A stretch of DNA of 27,962 nucleotides from NCBI GenBank assembly GCA_947483645.1, contig CANKLS010000013.1, positions 1-27,962 of the forward strand, read 5' to 3'. The stretch is from Bradymonadales bacterium (GTDB taxonomy: Bacteria > Myxococcota > Bradymonadia > REDH01). The number at the start of each line of letters is the position of its first letter. Position 1 is the stretch's first letter. Both the position numbers and the translations under genes were made by a program. Below are positions 5,289 to 14,118 of the stretch, piece after piece. The notes below the pieces were generated by a model, which saw only the letters and a program-made list of their open reading frames with translations, had not been told where the DNA came from and searched no databases.

Positions 5289-7897
5289 GCACGCTCCATC
5301 TCCGCAAACTGCTGGTCTATGCGATGAACCTCATCGCCTTCGGGACGCTGCACCTGTCGGGCGAGATGAACGTGGTGGTGCTGGTGCTGTTCTACGCAGG
5401 GCTGGCGGTGAGCTGGTTCTGGGAGCCACCCCGCATGTTGCTGGAGCGGTGGCGGCTGCCGTGGACAGTGGCGACGCTCGCCTGCTTTGTCTTCTCGCTT
5501 GCAGATGTCTTTGTCTGGAAGGAGTTCTTCCTCATCAGCGCATTGAACTTCGTGCTCTTCCTGCAGGTGAGCAAGCTGTTCCAGCGGGAGGCGCACAAGG
5601 ACTACACGCAGAGCATGGCGCTGAGCCTGCTGGTCATGACCTCGGGCGCAGCGCTCAACGAGAACCTCTCCTACGGCGTGCTGTTCGCGCTCTTTGTGTT
5701 TGCGACCACGCCCTCGCTGGTGGTGCAGCATCTGGTGGAGGAGACGGACAGGAACCGGCTTCCGGAGGGTCGTGGGCTGCGGCTCGAGCGACCGGTCTTG
5801 TGGGTGACGCTGGGTCTTGCTGCGCTTGTGTTTGCGGGCGCTGCGACCTTCTTCTTCGTCTTCCCGCGGCTCGGCTTTGGCTTCTTTGCGAAGCAGAGCC
5901 GGCGAGGCGTCGCGACGGCCGGGTTCGGCGAGAAGGTAGAACTCGGTGAGGGTGGCAGCATCGGCGACAATCAGGAGATTGTCATGCGGGTGAAGTTCCC
6001 CACGCCGCCAGCCGAAGGCGAGGTTGCGAGCATGCACTGGCGTGGGCTTTCGCTGAACGAATACGATGGCCGAGCCTGGCGCGATGACCACAATGCCCCG
6101 CGTGAGGTGCTGCGCTTCGACCAAGGCTACGGCATCGGGTATCAGGGTGGCTGGCCCGAGACGGTGGCTGGGACGAGGGCGGCAGAGGTCTATCTGGAGC
6201 CGATGCCGTCGCGGGTGCTCTTTGCGCCCGGTCAGATCGCGGGCATCGAATTGACGCTCAACAGCGCCGACATCCCGGACTCGGTGATGGGGCGGAGGCT
6301 GGTGGCAGACAGCTCCGGACAGGTGGTCTATGAGGCGCGCAAGGAGCTGGGGGTTCGCTATCTTGCCCGCTATCGGCCGCTGCCGCGGGGTGAAGGTGTC
6401 GAACCAGGGCTGCGCTGGGCGGCAGGCGTGACCGACATCGCCCACCTGACCGCCGGCATGGCGGCGTTTGCGCAGTCTCCTGATGCGGCCTCCCTGCCGC
6501 GTCAGCGCGAGGCCCGCGACGCTGCTGTGCGTGACTATCTGCGGCGCTGGAATGAACTCGCGGGCAGCCTTCCCGTGCCGCCTCCGACACCTGCTGCAAT
6601 CGAGCTTGTGCGTCATGCGCGGCTGCACCAGTTGTCGCTCGAAGATGCCGCCGTTGCGGGGACCTGGTCCGACAGCTGGTGGACGCTGGCAGCGCAGTAT
6701 TCCGCGGTTTCTGAGGGGACACTTTCTGCGCGGACAGTGGCGCTCACGGATGAGCTCCGCAGGCGGTCGCCCGACCCCGCTGACTACGCCCGGGCGCTGG
6801 AGCGGGAGCTCAAGACACGGCGCTACACGCTGGAGATGGAGCAGGCGGACAAGGGCGAGAATGTGCTCGACTCGTTCCTCTTCGAGTGGCGGGCCGGCCA
6901 CTGTGAATACTTCGCGACGGCGATGACGATGATGCTCCGTCAGCAGGGGATTCCTGCGCGCATCGTCAACGGGTTTCTTGGTGCCGACTACAACTCGGTG
7001 GGGGAGTACTGGGCGGTGCGGCAGAACTATGCCCACTCCTGGGTGGAGGCCTACTTCCCGGGCCGCGGCTGGGTGATGTTTGATCCGACGCCGGGCGGGC
7101 CGAACGTGCAGATGCCGGGGGCGTCGATCTGGTCGACGCTTCAGATGGGTCTCGACACGGCGCGGCTCGCCTGGTTCCGCTGGGTGGTCGAGTATGACTT
7201 CGAGAAGCAGGCGTCGATCTTGCGCGATGCCTTCACGCAGACGCAGTCGTCGCAGGGAGCAGACCCGGTGCGGTTCTCGGATGCTGCGCGGGAGCTCTTC
7301 TGGACCATCCTTCGGCGTACGAAGGCCACCTTCTGGGAGGCTGTACTGGCGGCTGTTGCGACGCTCCTGTTTCGGCTCCGGACGAAGCGGCGGCAGGTCT
7401 GGTCCGGTCCGGACTGGGCCATCGGAACGGCCTGGCTGTTGCTGTCGGCAGGCGTGATTCAGATGGCGTGGCCGACGGGCTGGAGCGGTGGCGCAGTTGC
7501 GCTGGGCGTGGGTGTGCCGCTTGCGGGCACGGCCGTTGCCTTCTGGCTGCGGCGGGCGCTGCTGGGAAGCGACGAACCGGAGCAGCGGCGCAGCCGGCCG
7601 CGGCGTCAGCTCGAGGTTTCGGGGCTCTACCTGCGGCTGCTGCAGGAGTTGGAGCGGCGGACAGGCACGCTGGAGGTAGACCTGACGAGCCGCGGCTTCT
7701 TGGAGCGCTCATCTCGCTACCCTGCGGAGGTGGTAGCGGAGCTGACGGCCTTTGTGGCGGTCTACGAGCAGGTCCGATTTGGCGGCGAGCTGCTCGGACC
7801 GGCGGAGGTCTCAGGGTGGCGTCGTCGGGTGAAGAGGGCGGTCAAGGCGATGCGGCGGGCTCCGCCGTGGGAGCAACCCCCAGCGCCGAAGTCCTAG
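5285..7897 (+). CDS. TgpA-like membrane transglutaminase-domain protein (DUF3488/DUF4129)
   Basis: This 870-residue protein has an N-terminal block of hydrophobic helices (DUF3488-like, about 10-210), then a long periplasmic part with the transglutaminase-like core: Cys540 in HCEYFATAM, His584 in YAHSWVEAYFPG and Asp600 in GWVMFDPTPGG, all three catalytic positions present. Two further hydrophobic segments near 700-760 precede a basic cytoplasmic C-terminal domain resembling DUF4129. That is the full TgpA layout. TgpA-type proteins are inner-membrane enzymes with a periplasmic active site; their substrates are unclear. I chose the ATG at 5285, which overlaps the DUF58 stop by four bases; the frame stays open upstream to 5225 only inside the DUF58 gene. 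The TAG stop shares a CTAG with the convergent gene. Confidence 0.9.
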   Translation: MSTLHLRKLLVYAMNLIAFGTLHLSGEMNVVVLVLFYAGLAVSWFWEPPRMLLERWRLPWTVATLACFVFSLADVFVWKEFFLISALNFVLFLQVSKLFQREAHKDYTQSMALSLLVMTSGAALNENLSYGVLFALFVFATTPSLVVQHLVEETDRNRLPEGRGLRLERPVLWVTLGLAALVFAGAATFFFVFPRLGFGFFAKQSRRGVATAGFGEKVELGEGGSIGDNQEIVMRVKFPTPPAEGEVASMHWRGLSLNEYDGRAWRDDHNAPREVLRFDQGYGIGYQGGWPETVAGTRAAEVYLEPMPSRVLFAPGQIAGIELTLNSADIPDSVMGRRLVADSSGQVVYEARKELGVRYLARYRPLPRGEGVEPGLRWAAGVTDIAHLTAGMAAFAQSPDAASLPRQREARDAAVRDYLRRWNELAGSLPVPPPTPAAIELVRHARLHQLSLEDAAVAGTWSDSWWTLAAQYSAVSEGTLSARTVALTDELRRRSPDPADYARALERELKTRRYTLEMEQADKGENVLDSFLFEWRAGHCEYFATAMTMMLRQQGIPARIVNGFLGADYNSVGEYWAVRQNYAHSWVEAYFPGRGWVMFDPTPGGPNVQMPGASIWSTLQMGLDTARLAWFRWVVEYDFEKQASILRDAFTQTQSSQGADPVRFSDAARELFWTILRRTKATFWEAVLAAVATLLFRLRTKRRQVWSGPDWAIGTAWLLLSAGVIQMAWPTGWSGGAVALGVGVPLAGTAVAFWLRRALLGSDEPEQRRSRPRRQLEVSGLYLRLLQELERRTGTLEVDLTSRGFLERSSRYPAEVVAELTAFVAVYEQVRFGGELLGPAEVSGWRRRVKRAVKAMRRAPPWEQPPAPKS

Positions 7898-8367
7898 CGG
7901 ACGGCGACCGTCTTGATCGCGAGGATGAGGGTGCCGCCGTTGAAGGGCATGCCGCCCACATAGAAGACGCCCTGGTCGGTCGAGGTGGTGTCTGCGCTGC
8001 CGCCCGGCATCGCCATGCGGAGTTTGAACTTGCCGCCCTCCGCGCCCATGAGGGTGAGGCCGAGCGAGCTGTCGGGGATGGGGAGCGCGAAGGTTCCCTG
8101 CTGGCCGGTCTGGAGCGTCTGGCGGCTGGCCGAGAGTTGGCGGAAGCCCTTGAACTGGGGGAACTGCTTTGCGAGCTGGCCGGCGTTGGCGGCGAGTGCC
8201 TGATCGGCAGGCGCGGCGGCCGCGGAGGCGAGGATGATCTTTACCTCCACGGCGACGGCCGCGCGGGCAGGCGCAGCGGCGGCGGGCTTTGCGTCGGCGG
8301 CATAGGCGGCCGGTGCTGCGAGAGCCAGGAGCGAGGCGGTAAGGAGCAGTGCGAGGGGGCGTTTCAT
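7894..8367 (-). CDS. Small secreted protein of unknown function, third gene of a sigma/anti-sigma unit
   Basis: The 157-residue product begins with a clear signal peptide (MKRPLALLLTASLLALAAPA, cleavage probably after AYA near residue 23). An Ala/Pro-rich stretch follows, then a beta-rich domain: VAVEVKIILAS, a QFPQFKGFRQLS segment and a C-terminal GGTLILAIKTVAV strand. There are no cysteines. I do not recognise a named family. It starts 5 bases after the stop of the anti-sigma-like gene and must be co-transcribed with it and the ECF sigma gene. That makes a periplasmic sensor, regulator of the anti-sigma factor, or regulated envelope product plausible; which of these is not shown. The stop interlocks with the TgpA-like gene stop on the other strand. 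Confidence 0.8.
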   Translation of the reverse strand: MKRPLALLLTASLLALAAPAAYAADAKPAAAAPARAAVAVEVKIILASAAAAPADQALAANAGQLAKQFPQFKGFRQLSASRQTLQTGQQGTFALPIPDSSLGLTLMGAEGGKFKLRMAMPGGSADTTSTDQGVFYVGGMPFNGGTLILAIKTVAVR

Positions 8368-8372
8368 GGTGA

Positions 8373-9143
8373 CTAGTCCGTGCGAACGGGGAGGGCAGGC
8401 GAGGCGCCGGAGCCTGCGAGGGTTGGGTCTGTGGAGGCGGGTCCGGCGCCTTTGGGCGCCGTGGCGAGCGTGCCGTTGGGCTGCAGCCAGATGACGGTCG
8501 CGGTGTCGTCGGCCTGGGAGCCCTGAGTGACGCTCGCGGTAAAGCCGGAGGTCGGGGTCAGGCGGTCCACGCTGGGCGCCTGGACGTAGTAGTTGTTGAT
8601 GATGGTGGTCTTCGCCGGGTCGGTCTGTGCGCTCTCGGGCGCTGCGGGCGAGATCCGGTTGGAGAGCGTCACGGCGAGGAGCGCGGCGGCCACGGCCACG
8701 GCGCCGGTGAAGGCCCAGCCGGAGCCCCAGCTGCGGAGCCGGTCGAGGAAGGAGTCGCTGGAGGTCGCTGCTGCGGCGACACGCTCGCGCTGCTGGTTCT
8801 GTTCGGCCACGCCGGCCATGATGCGTGCAAGCAGGGCAGGGTCTGCGGGCTCTTCGCACTCGCGGCGGAAGCCGGCGGTGAGCAGTGCGGAGGTCGCCTC
8901 CTCGAGTTCGGTACGCGCCTCGATCTCCGCCATGATGCGGGCGTGGATGGCAGCGTCGCCAAGCCCTTCGCGGTCGATGTGGCTGGGGAGGGCGAGCGTG
9001 TCGTGCAGGAACTCGAGGTCTGCGAGGTAGCGCTTTGCGTCGGGGTTGGCCTCGAGGAGGGCGCGGGCCTCTGCGGCCTCTACGCCGCGGGTCTCGCGGT
9101 CGTGGTGCTTGTCGAGGAGGAGAGCTTGTTCACGGGTCAGCAT
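8373..9143 (-). CDS. Single-pass membrane protein, probable anti-sigma factor
   Basis: The 256-residue product has an N-terminal helical region with the feel of an anti-sigma domain (LDKHHDRETRGVEAAEARAL, then LADLEFLHDTL), a second helical stretch to about residue 130, one transmembrane helix (about 142-162, GWAFTGAVAVAAALLAVTL) and a low-complexity Thr/Ala/Pro-rich periplasmic tail. The HxxxCxxC zinc site of classic ZAS anti-sigma factors is absent, so the assignment rests on topology and position: it lies directly downstream of an ECF sigma gene on the same strand, with a 66-base gap. It would hold the sigma factor at the inner membrane. Another membrane protein of unknown role is possible, but its partner position makes anti-sigma the best call. 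Confidence 0.72.
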   Translation of the reverse strand: MLTREQALLLDKHHDRETRGVEAAEARALLEANPDAKRYLADLEFLHDTLALPSHIDREGLGDAAIHARIMAEIEARTELEEATSALLTAGFRRECEEPADPALLARIMAGVAEQNQQRERVAAAATSSDSFLDRLRSWGSGWAFTGAVAVAAALLAVTLSNRISPAAPESAQTDPAKTTIINNYYVQAPSVDRLTPTSGFTASVTQGSQADDTATVIWLQPNGTLATAPKGAGPASTDPTLAGSGASPALPVRTD

Positions 9144-9209
9144 GTTGGAACCACGATGAGCAAAGAATAAGGAGAAACGAGGTAAAATCCGGACGGAGAG
9201 AGCATCGCG

Positions 9210-9842
9210 CTATTCACCGGAGGTGGGATTCTTCTTCTCATAGAAGGAGCGGAGCTCGAACTGCATCGCCTTACGAGCGTGGAAGAGGCGGCTCATGACG
9301 GTGCCTTGGGGGATATCGAGCACCGTCGCGATCTCCAGATAGCTGAGCCCCTGGTGGTGGTAGAGCAGCAGGATTTCGCGTTGCTGCACCTTCATCTGGT
9401 CGAGCGCGTCGTAGACCTTCTCGGCGGTCTCCTTGTTCTCGAGCACCTTGAGCGCGCTCATGCCGGCGGTGGCGCTGAGGTAGTCGGACTGGTCGTCGGT
9501 CACATGCTCGAAGGCGTTGCCCGGCTCGGTGGTGTCGGTGGGGATGAACCGGTTGGACTTGCGCAGCAGGTCGATGCAGAGGTTGCGCGCGATGCGGATG
9601 GTCCAGGCGATGAAGGAGGTGTCGCCGCGGAAGGTGGCGATGTTCTGCCAGACCTTGAGGAAGGTCTGCTGGGTGAGGTCGTCGGCGTCGGCGGTGTTCC
9701 GGACCATGCGGATGCAGAAGGCGCGCACCCGCGACTGGTAGGCTGTGACGACCTGGGCGAAGGCTGCGTTGCCGCGCTTTCCACCCTCGACGCTTTCGGC
9801 GATCAGCTTTCTGATACGTGCTTCTTCTTCGGGGTTTGCCAT
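9210..9842 (-). CDS. RNA polymerase ECF sigma factor (sigma-70 family)
   Basis: This 210-residue protein shows both ECF core regions. Region 2 covers about 30-100, with YQSRVRAFCIRMVRNTADAD, DLTQQTFLKVWQNI and FIAWTIRIARNLCIDLLRK. Region 4 covers about 140-195, with MKVQQREILLLYHHQGLSYL, the helix-turn-helix EIATVLDIPQGTVMSRLFHA and RKAMQ. The linker is short and there is no region 3. It directs RNA polymerase to a small regulon in response to an envelope signal, probably released by the membrane anti-sigma factor encoded next. The cation-efflux gene ends only 24 bases upstream on the same strand, so the sigma gene may be read from a promoter before that gene as well as its own. I could not find a convincing autoregulatory GGAAC-type promoter. 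Confidence 0.93.
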   Translation of the reverse strand: MANPEEEARIRKLIAESVEGGKRGNAAFAQVVTAYQSRVRAFCIRMVRNTADADDLTQQTFLKVWQNIATFRGDTSFIAWTIRIARNLCIDLLRKSNRFIPTDTTEPGNAFEHVTDDQSDYLSATAGMSALKVLENKETAEKVYDALDQMKVQQREILLLYHHQGLSYLEIATVLDIPQGTVMSRLFHARKAMQFELRSFYEKKNPTSGE

Positions 9843-9866
9843 GGGCTGACTCGTCGTGCGGGTAGG

Positions 9867-10844
9867 TTAGAGAGTTGGATGAGCGTGCGCGTTTTCGGCC
9901 TGCGCAGCGTCGGGGTCGGACCAGCGGACCTCCGTGACGACCTCGTCGACGCTGTGATGGTGCTCGAGGATGTGCTTGACCTGCTCGAGCAGCGCGTTGG
10001 GCTCGGTGCCTCGTAGAGCATCGATGCGGACCGTCGCGGCGCGCTGTGTGGTCGACCGTGCCCAGAGGCGCAGCTGCGTGAGTTTTGCTGGCGCTACAGC
10101 CGTGGCGAGTTCGTGGCGGATCGCCTCGGCGTTCAGCTCTTCCGGGATCGCGTCGAGGCTGATGGCGATGGCTTCTCGGAGCGGATGCCAGACGCTCCGG
10201 ATGACAGCGGCGGCGACGAGCAGGGTGACGGCGGGGTCGATCCAGTTCTCGCCCGTGAAGTAGACGAGGATGGCACTGACGAGCACGCCTGCAGAGATGC
10301 CTGCGTCGGCCAAGAGGTGGAGGACAATGGCCCGGGCGCCAACGTCACGCGCCTGGTGGCGGAAGAAGGGGACTGCAGAGAAGAAGTTCACCGCGATGCC
10401 AAGCGCAGCCGCGATCATCACGGGCGGCGCGTCGAGGACCGGCGGCTCGGCAAGTCGGCTCGAGGCCTCGTAGAGCACGACTCCGATGGCGACGAGGACC
10501 AGCGCGCAGTTGAGGATGGCAGCGTGAACGGTGACTCGTCCGAAGCCGAAGGGGAAGCGCGACGAGGCGGGCCGGCGCGAGAACCAGAGCGCCGCCCAGG
10601 AGAGCAGCAGTCCGGAGATATCGCCCAGGTTGTGAAGCGCATCTGCGACGAGGGCGGTGGAGTGCGAGCGCCAGCCGATGCTCAGCTGGATTGCCACGAG
10701 GGCAGCGTTGAGCAGCACAGACCAACGGAAGGCCTGGTCGAGCGTGCCCTGCCCGTTTTGCCCGTGCCCAAGGTGCGAATGCCCAAGGTGCGAATGCCCG
10801 TGGTGAGCATGCCCGTGTTGGGTGGCTGAGAGGCCGTTCGGCAT
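9867..10844 (-). CDS. Cation diffusion facilitator (CDF) metal efflux protein
   Basis: The 325-residue protein has six hydrophobic segments and the CDF metal-site pattern twice: HNLGD within VADALHNLGD (TM2) and HLLAD (TM5), each HxxxD. The cytoplasmic C-terminal domain (about 235-310) has the usual ferredoxin-like pattern with LRLWARSTTQRAATVRIDAL. The first 30 residues are very His-rich (HGHAHHGHSHLGHSHLGH), typical of zinc/cobalt-type exporters such as ZitB or DmeF. It moves divalent cations out of the cytosol in exchange for protons. The ATG at 10844 places the His-rich segment at the N-terminus; a longer frame to 10997 would collide with the divergent operon. It lies just upstream of the sigma gene. 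Metal specificity cannot be read from the sequence. Confidence 0.92.
   Translation of the reverse strand: MPNGLSATQHGHAHHGHSHLGHSHLGHGQNGQGTLDQAFRWSVLLNAALVAIQLSIGWRSHSTALVADALHNLGDISGLLLSWAALWFSRRPASSRFPFGFGRVTVHAAILNCALVLVAIGVVLYEASSRLAEPPVLDAPPVMIAAALGIAVNFFSAVPFFRHQARDVGARAIVLHLLADAGISAGVLVSAILVYFTGENWIDPAVTLLVAAAVIRSVWHPLREAIAISLDAIPEELNAEAIRHELATAVAPAKLTQLRLWARSTTQRAATVRIDALRGTEPNALLEQVKHILEHHHSVDEVVTEVRWSDPDAAQAENAHAHPTL
10767..10796. repeat. Two perfect 15-base tandem repeats in the His-rich leader of the CDF gene
   Basis: The unit CCCAAGGTGCGAATG occurs at 10767-10781 and again at 10782-10796, with a decayed third copy at 10797-10811. On the coding (-) strand each copy encodes five residues of the HSHLG type, so copy number changes would alter the number of histidines without shifting the frame. 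Confidence 0.85.
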
Positions 10845-10947
10845 GGAGGATAGAGCGGAGGTGGAAGGTGGTAGGATGGGTAGCGGTCGGGCCCTGTCGA
10901 GGCAATGAAATCGGCGTGCGCGTGGCTGCTGTTGGGGATTCTGCGCG

Positions 10948-13900
10948 TTGACGAAAGCAGCGGTGGTTCGTAGCGTTGAAGGCCAACAGGAACTCATCGG
11001 GAATTGCGTGGGACATCAGCCTGAACAGCCGCTCCGCGAGGTCATCGCAGCACTGCGCGCCGTGGTCGTCCGTCGGCGGATTGCCGAGAGCGCCGGTTGG
11101 GTAGTTGCATCCTCTGTGGCCGGTGTTTGGCTCGGCGGATGGCTGCTCGGTTTGGTTCCCGCTCGTCCGTCCGGTGAGGGCTGGTGGCTGGTGCTGCTGG
11201 CCGCTGCTGTCGCGGCGGTTGTCTCGCTGCTGCGGAGTCGTCGTGCCTTTGGCGAAGACCATGCGTTGGCGCGGCTGCTGGAGGGGGCATTCCCGCAGCT
11301 TCGGACCGACCTTCGGACCCTGCTCGACTTTGCGGCTCGTCCTCCGTCGGAGGCGGAGGGACAGGCGCTAGCGGCCTCGCTGCAGCTTCGCGTTGAAGCG
11401 GAGCTCGTTGCGGTCGCGCCGCTGGTTGAACGGGCGGCGCCGCCGGTTCGTCTTCGACCGCCTGCGTTCATGATGGCGGCGGCGATTGCACTGGTGGGGC
11501 TTTCGTTCGCGCTCTCTCCAACGCGGTTTGCGCCTGCGCTTCGTCGGATGATGGCGGGCGCTACAGAGGGCCCGCTGCCTGCGGCCTTTGCCGAGCCGCT
11601 GGTTTCGACGCTCGACCTCGTGATTGAGCCGCCGGCCCATACCGCGTTGCCGCGGCAGACGCTCGAGGGGACGAACGGTGACATCAACGCGGTGGCCGGT
11701 TCGCGCGTTACGGTGAGCGGCAGCCTGCTTGTTCCGGCCACCGAGGTCTACCTCGCGGTGACCGACGAGGCGGGCCGGCAAGAGATCGCAGCGACCGTGA
11801 CGGGAGAGCGCTTTTCGGCCTCCTTCGCTGTGCTCAGTTCGGGCAACTATCGGATCGGGCTCGGGGCGCCGCAGGACGGACGCTTCGACCCGGTGGATCG
11901 ACAGGTCACGGTGATTGCCGATCAGGCGCCCGTGGTCGCCTTCCTGAGGCCGGAGGGCGATCAGGAGGTGGGGGCCACCGACAAGATCAATCTGAGCGTC
12001 CATGCGACCGACGACTACGGGCTCGTGGAGGTTGCCTGGAGCTGGAAGCTCGAGGGGCAGAAAGGCGCGGCAACGCGTGAGGTGCTGCGAAGCCCCGAGA
12101 GGTCGAGCGATTACACGGAGGAGTTTGCGCTCGACCTCGGTCCGCTCGCGCTCGCCTCGGGCGATGTTTTGGTGCTTCAGGCGGAGGCCAGTGATCAGCG
12201 TGCGACGGGTGAGTCGGGGCGCGGGGTCTCGCCTGAAATCCGGCTCCGCGTGCGCTCGGATGCCGACAAGAACGAGGCCATCCTCGCCGAGAAGGAGGCG
12301 ATCTTTGAGGGGCTGCTGACGCAGCTCGCGGGGCAGCTCTCGCTCAAGATGGTGACCTACGCCAAGGTGGAGGGAGCGACGGCCAGAGAGGTTCGGCTGC
12401 GCGCGGCTGCGGCGGATGTCGCGCAGGCCGGGAGGCCGCCGATGCTGCAGTCTGCGACGAAGGTGCACGACGCCTGGCCGGAGCTTCTCAACCGCTGGGA
12501 TGAGATGCTGACGCTGATGAAGGATGACAAGTTGACGCCGCCGCGGGAGCGCATGCTGCTGGCCGCCGCGCGGACGCGCGTCCGAGGCGACGAACGCACG
12601 CTGCATGGGCTCCTCGATGGCGTGAGCCTCGCGATGACGGAGGGTGTTGTGGCTGACCCGGCCTTTGCCGGCGTGGCGACAGGTCAGGCCTCGATGATCG
12701 ATGCGACCGAGCGGGCGGCGACGCTGTTCGACTCGCTCATCGCGTCGCAGAAGGCCGATGCGCTCGCGAGGAACATCCAGGAGCTGGCCGAGTCGCGTGA
12801 GACGCTGAAGTCGCTCTTGGAGAAGTATCGCGACACGCGCGACCCCAAGGTGCGGGAGCAGATTGATCGGGAGCTTCGTCGCCTCGCGAAGCGGATGAAA
12901 GAGCTGATGGAGCGCATCCGCGACCAGATGGAGAAGCTGCCGAAGGAGCACCTGAACATGGAGGGTCTCGATCAGGACAAGGCCTCGGAGAACCTCGAGG
13001 AGATGGCCGGCGCGCTGGAGCAGATGGAGAAGCTGCTCAACGAAGGGAAGATTGACGAGGCGCTCGCGGCCCTCGACCGCATGGGCAAGGAGATGGACTC
13101 GCTCGAGAAGGAGATGGGCGATCCGCTCGCCGGAGCCAGTTCGGACGAACTGTCGGAGCTCGACAAGACCATGGGCGAGGCGACGAAGGAGCTCGACAAG
13201 GTGGAGGCGCAGCAGCAGGCGATCGCGGAGGAGACGGCCAAGCTGATGGAGGAGATGCGGGCCGAGACCGCAAAGAAGATGGCGGGTGAGATCGCCGACA
13301 AGTTGGCGCGTGCCAAAGCGGAGGTTGCCGAGGCAAAGCGGGCGTTGGATGCGGTGGATGACAGCTCGCTCCGCTCCAGCCTCAAGGCGGAGATGGAGGA
13401 GATGGAGGCCAGGCTGCAGAAGGTGCAGTCGGCGCTCGACAATGGAGATATCAAGGAGGCCGCAGAGGCGGCGGCGGACGCGGAGTATACCTTCGAGATG
13501 GCGAAGGAGAGTCTGTCGTCGCTCAAACAGTTCGAGAAGGGGGCAGCGAAGCAGGCTGCCGGCGAGGCCGAGAAAGCCGCAGAGAAGGGCGCCGCGGGCA
13601 TGGCCAAGGTAGTGTCTGAGCTCGGCGAACTGCTGGAGAAGGCAGAGAGCAGCATGGGTTCGAGCGGGAAGGCGAAGCTGGGTGATCTGGCGAAGCGTCA
13701 GGCTGGCACCGAGCAGGCGCTCCAAGGTCTCAAGCAGAAGCTCGGTGGCCTGCAGCAGAAATTCTCACTGAGCGAAGACCCCTTCGCCGAGCCGATGGCG
13801 AAGACAGAAGGGGGCATGCAGGACTCGCGGAGCGAGCTGGGTGAGGGCGCGCCGGGAGGTGCACGGGATGGGCAGCAGCGGGCGCAGGAGGGGCTCAAGT

Positions 13901-14118
13901 CGCTCCGTCAGCAGATGCAGTCCATGACGGGCAAGCAGCGGCAGAAGCAGCAGGGCGAAGGCGGCCGGCAGGCCTCCAACGACAAGGTTGAGGTGCCCAA
14001 GCAGGGCGAGACGGGGGGCGAGGCCTACCGCAAGCGGCTGCTCGACGCGATGCGCGAGGGCGGCCTCGATGACTACGGCGACGCCATACGGAGTTATTAT
14101 GAAAGCCTCATGCAGTAG
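10948..14118 (+). CDS. DUF4175-like membrane protein with a very long coiled coil
   Basis: The product is about 1,056 residues. Two hydrophobic helices lie at about 51-70 and 79-95, a third at about 172-190, then a beta-rich region that ends near residue 430, including VAFLRPEGDQEVGATDKINL and VHATDDYGLVEVAWSW, characteristic of DUF4175. From there to about 960 it is a highly charged, Met-rich helical stretch with heptads of Leu/Met among Glu/Lys/Arg, ending in a Gln/Gly-rich tail. DUF4175 genes commonly sit beside MoxR, DUF58 and BatA-type genes, as here; no biochemical role is established. The TTG at 10948 is the longest start; GTG at 10963 or 11008 are good alternatives and the true start is uncertain. 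The next gene starts inside its last 20 bases. It probably forms the large periplasmic scaffold of the second MoxR unit. Confidence 0.85.
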   Translation: MTKAAVVRSVEGQQELIGNCVGHQPEQPLREVIAALRAVVVRRRIAESAGWVVASSVAGVWLGGWLLGLVPARPSGEGWWLVLLAAAVAAVVSLLRSRRAFGEDHALARLLEGAFPQLRTDLRTLLDFAARPPSEAEGQALAASLQLRVEAELVAVAPLVERAAPPVRLRPPAFMMAAAIALVGLSFALSPTRFAPALRRMMAGATEGPLPAAFAEPLVSTLDLVIEPPAHTALPRQTLEGTNGDINAVAGSRVTVSGSLLVPATEVYLAVTDEAGRQEIAATVTGERFSASFAVLSSGNYRIGLGAPQDGRFDPVDRQVTVIADQAPVVAFLRPEGDQEVGATDKINLSVHATDDYGLVEVAWSWKLEGQKGAATREVLRSPERSSDYTEEFALDLGPLALASGDVLVLQAEASDQRATGESGRGVSPEIRLRVRSDADKNEAILAEKEAIFEGLLTQLAGQLSLKMVTYAKVEGATAREVRLRAAAADVAQAGRPPMLQSATKVHDAWPELLNRWDEMLTLMKDDKLTPPRERMLLAAARTRVRGDERTLHGLLDGVSLAMTEGVVADPAFAGVATGQASMIDATERAATLFDSLIASQKADALARNIQELAESRETLKSLLEKYRDTRDPKVREQIDRELRRLAKRMKELMERIRDQMEKLPKEHLNMEGLDQDKASENLEEMAGALEQMEKLLNEGKIDEALAALDRMGKEMDSLEKEMGDPLAGASSDELSELDKTMGEATKELDKVEAQQQAIAEETAKLMEEMRAETAKKMAGEIADKLARAKAEVAEAKRALDAVDDSSLRSSLKAEMEEMEARLQKVQSALDNGDIKEAAEAAADAEYTFEMAKESLSSLKQFEKGAAKQAAGEAEKAAEKGAAGMAKVVSELGELLEKAESSMGSSGKAKLGDLAKRQAGTEQALQGLKQKLGGLQQKFSLSEDPFAEPMAKTEGGMQDSRSELGEGAPGGARDGQQRAQEGLKSLRQQMQSMTGKQRQKQQGEGGRQASNDKVEVPKQGETGGEAYRKRLLDAMREGGLDDYGDAIRSYYESLMQ

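Noticed and set aside
4952..7036. Long - strand open frame opposite the TgpA-like gene
   Set aside because: No recognisable domain, composition typical of an antisense frame, while the + strand shows the full Cys/His/Asp active site.
11368..13725. Very long open frame on the - strand opposite the DUF4175 gene
   Set aside because: It is Arg/Leu/His-rich without domains and results from GC-rich codons and coiled-coil composition on the other strand; the + strand has family motifs and proper operon spacing.
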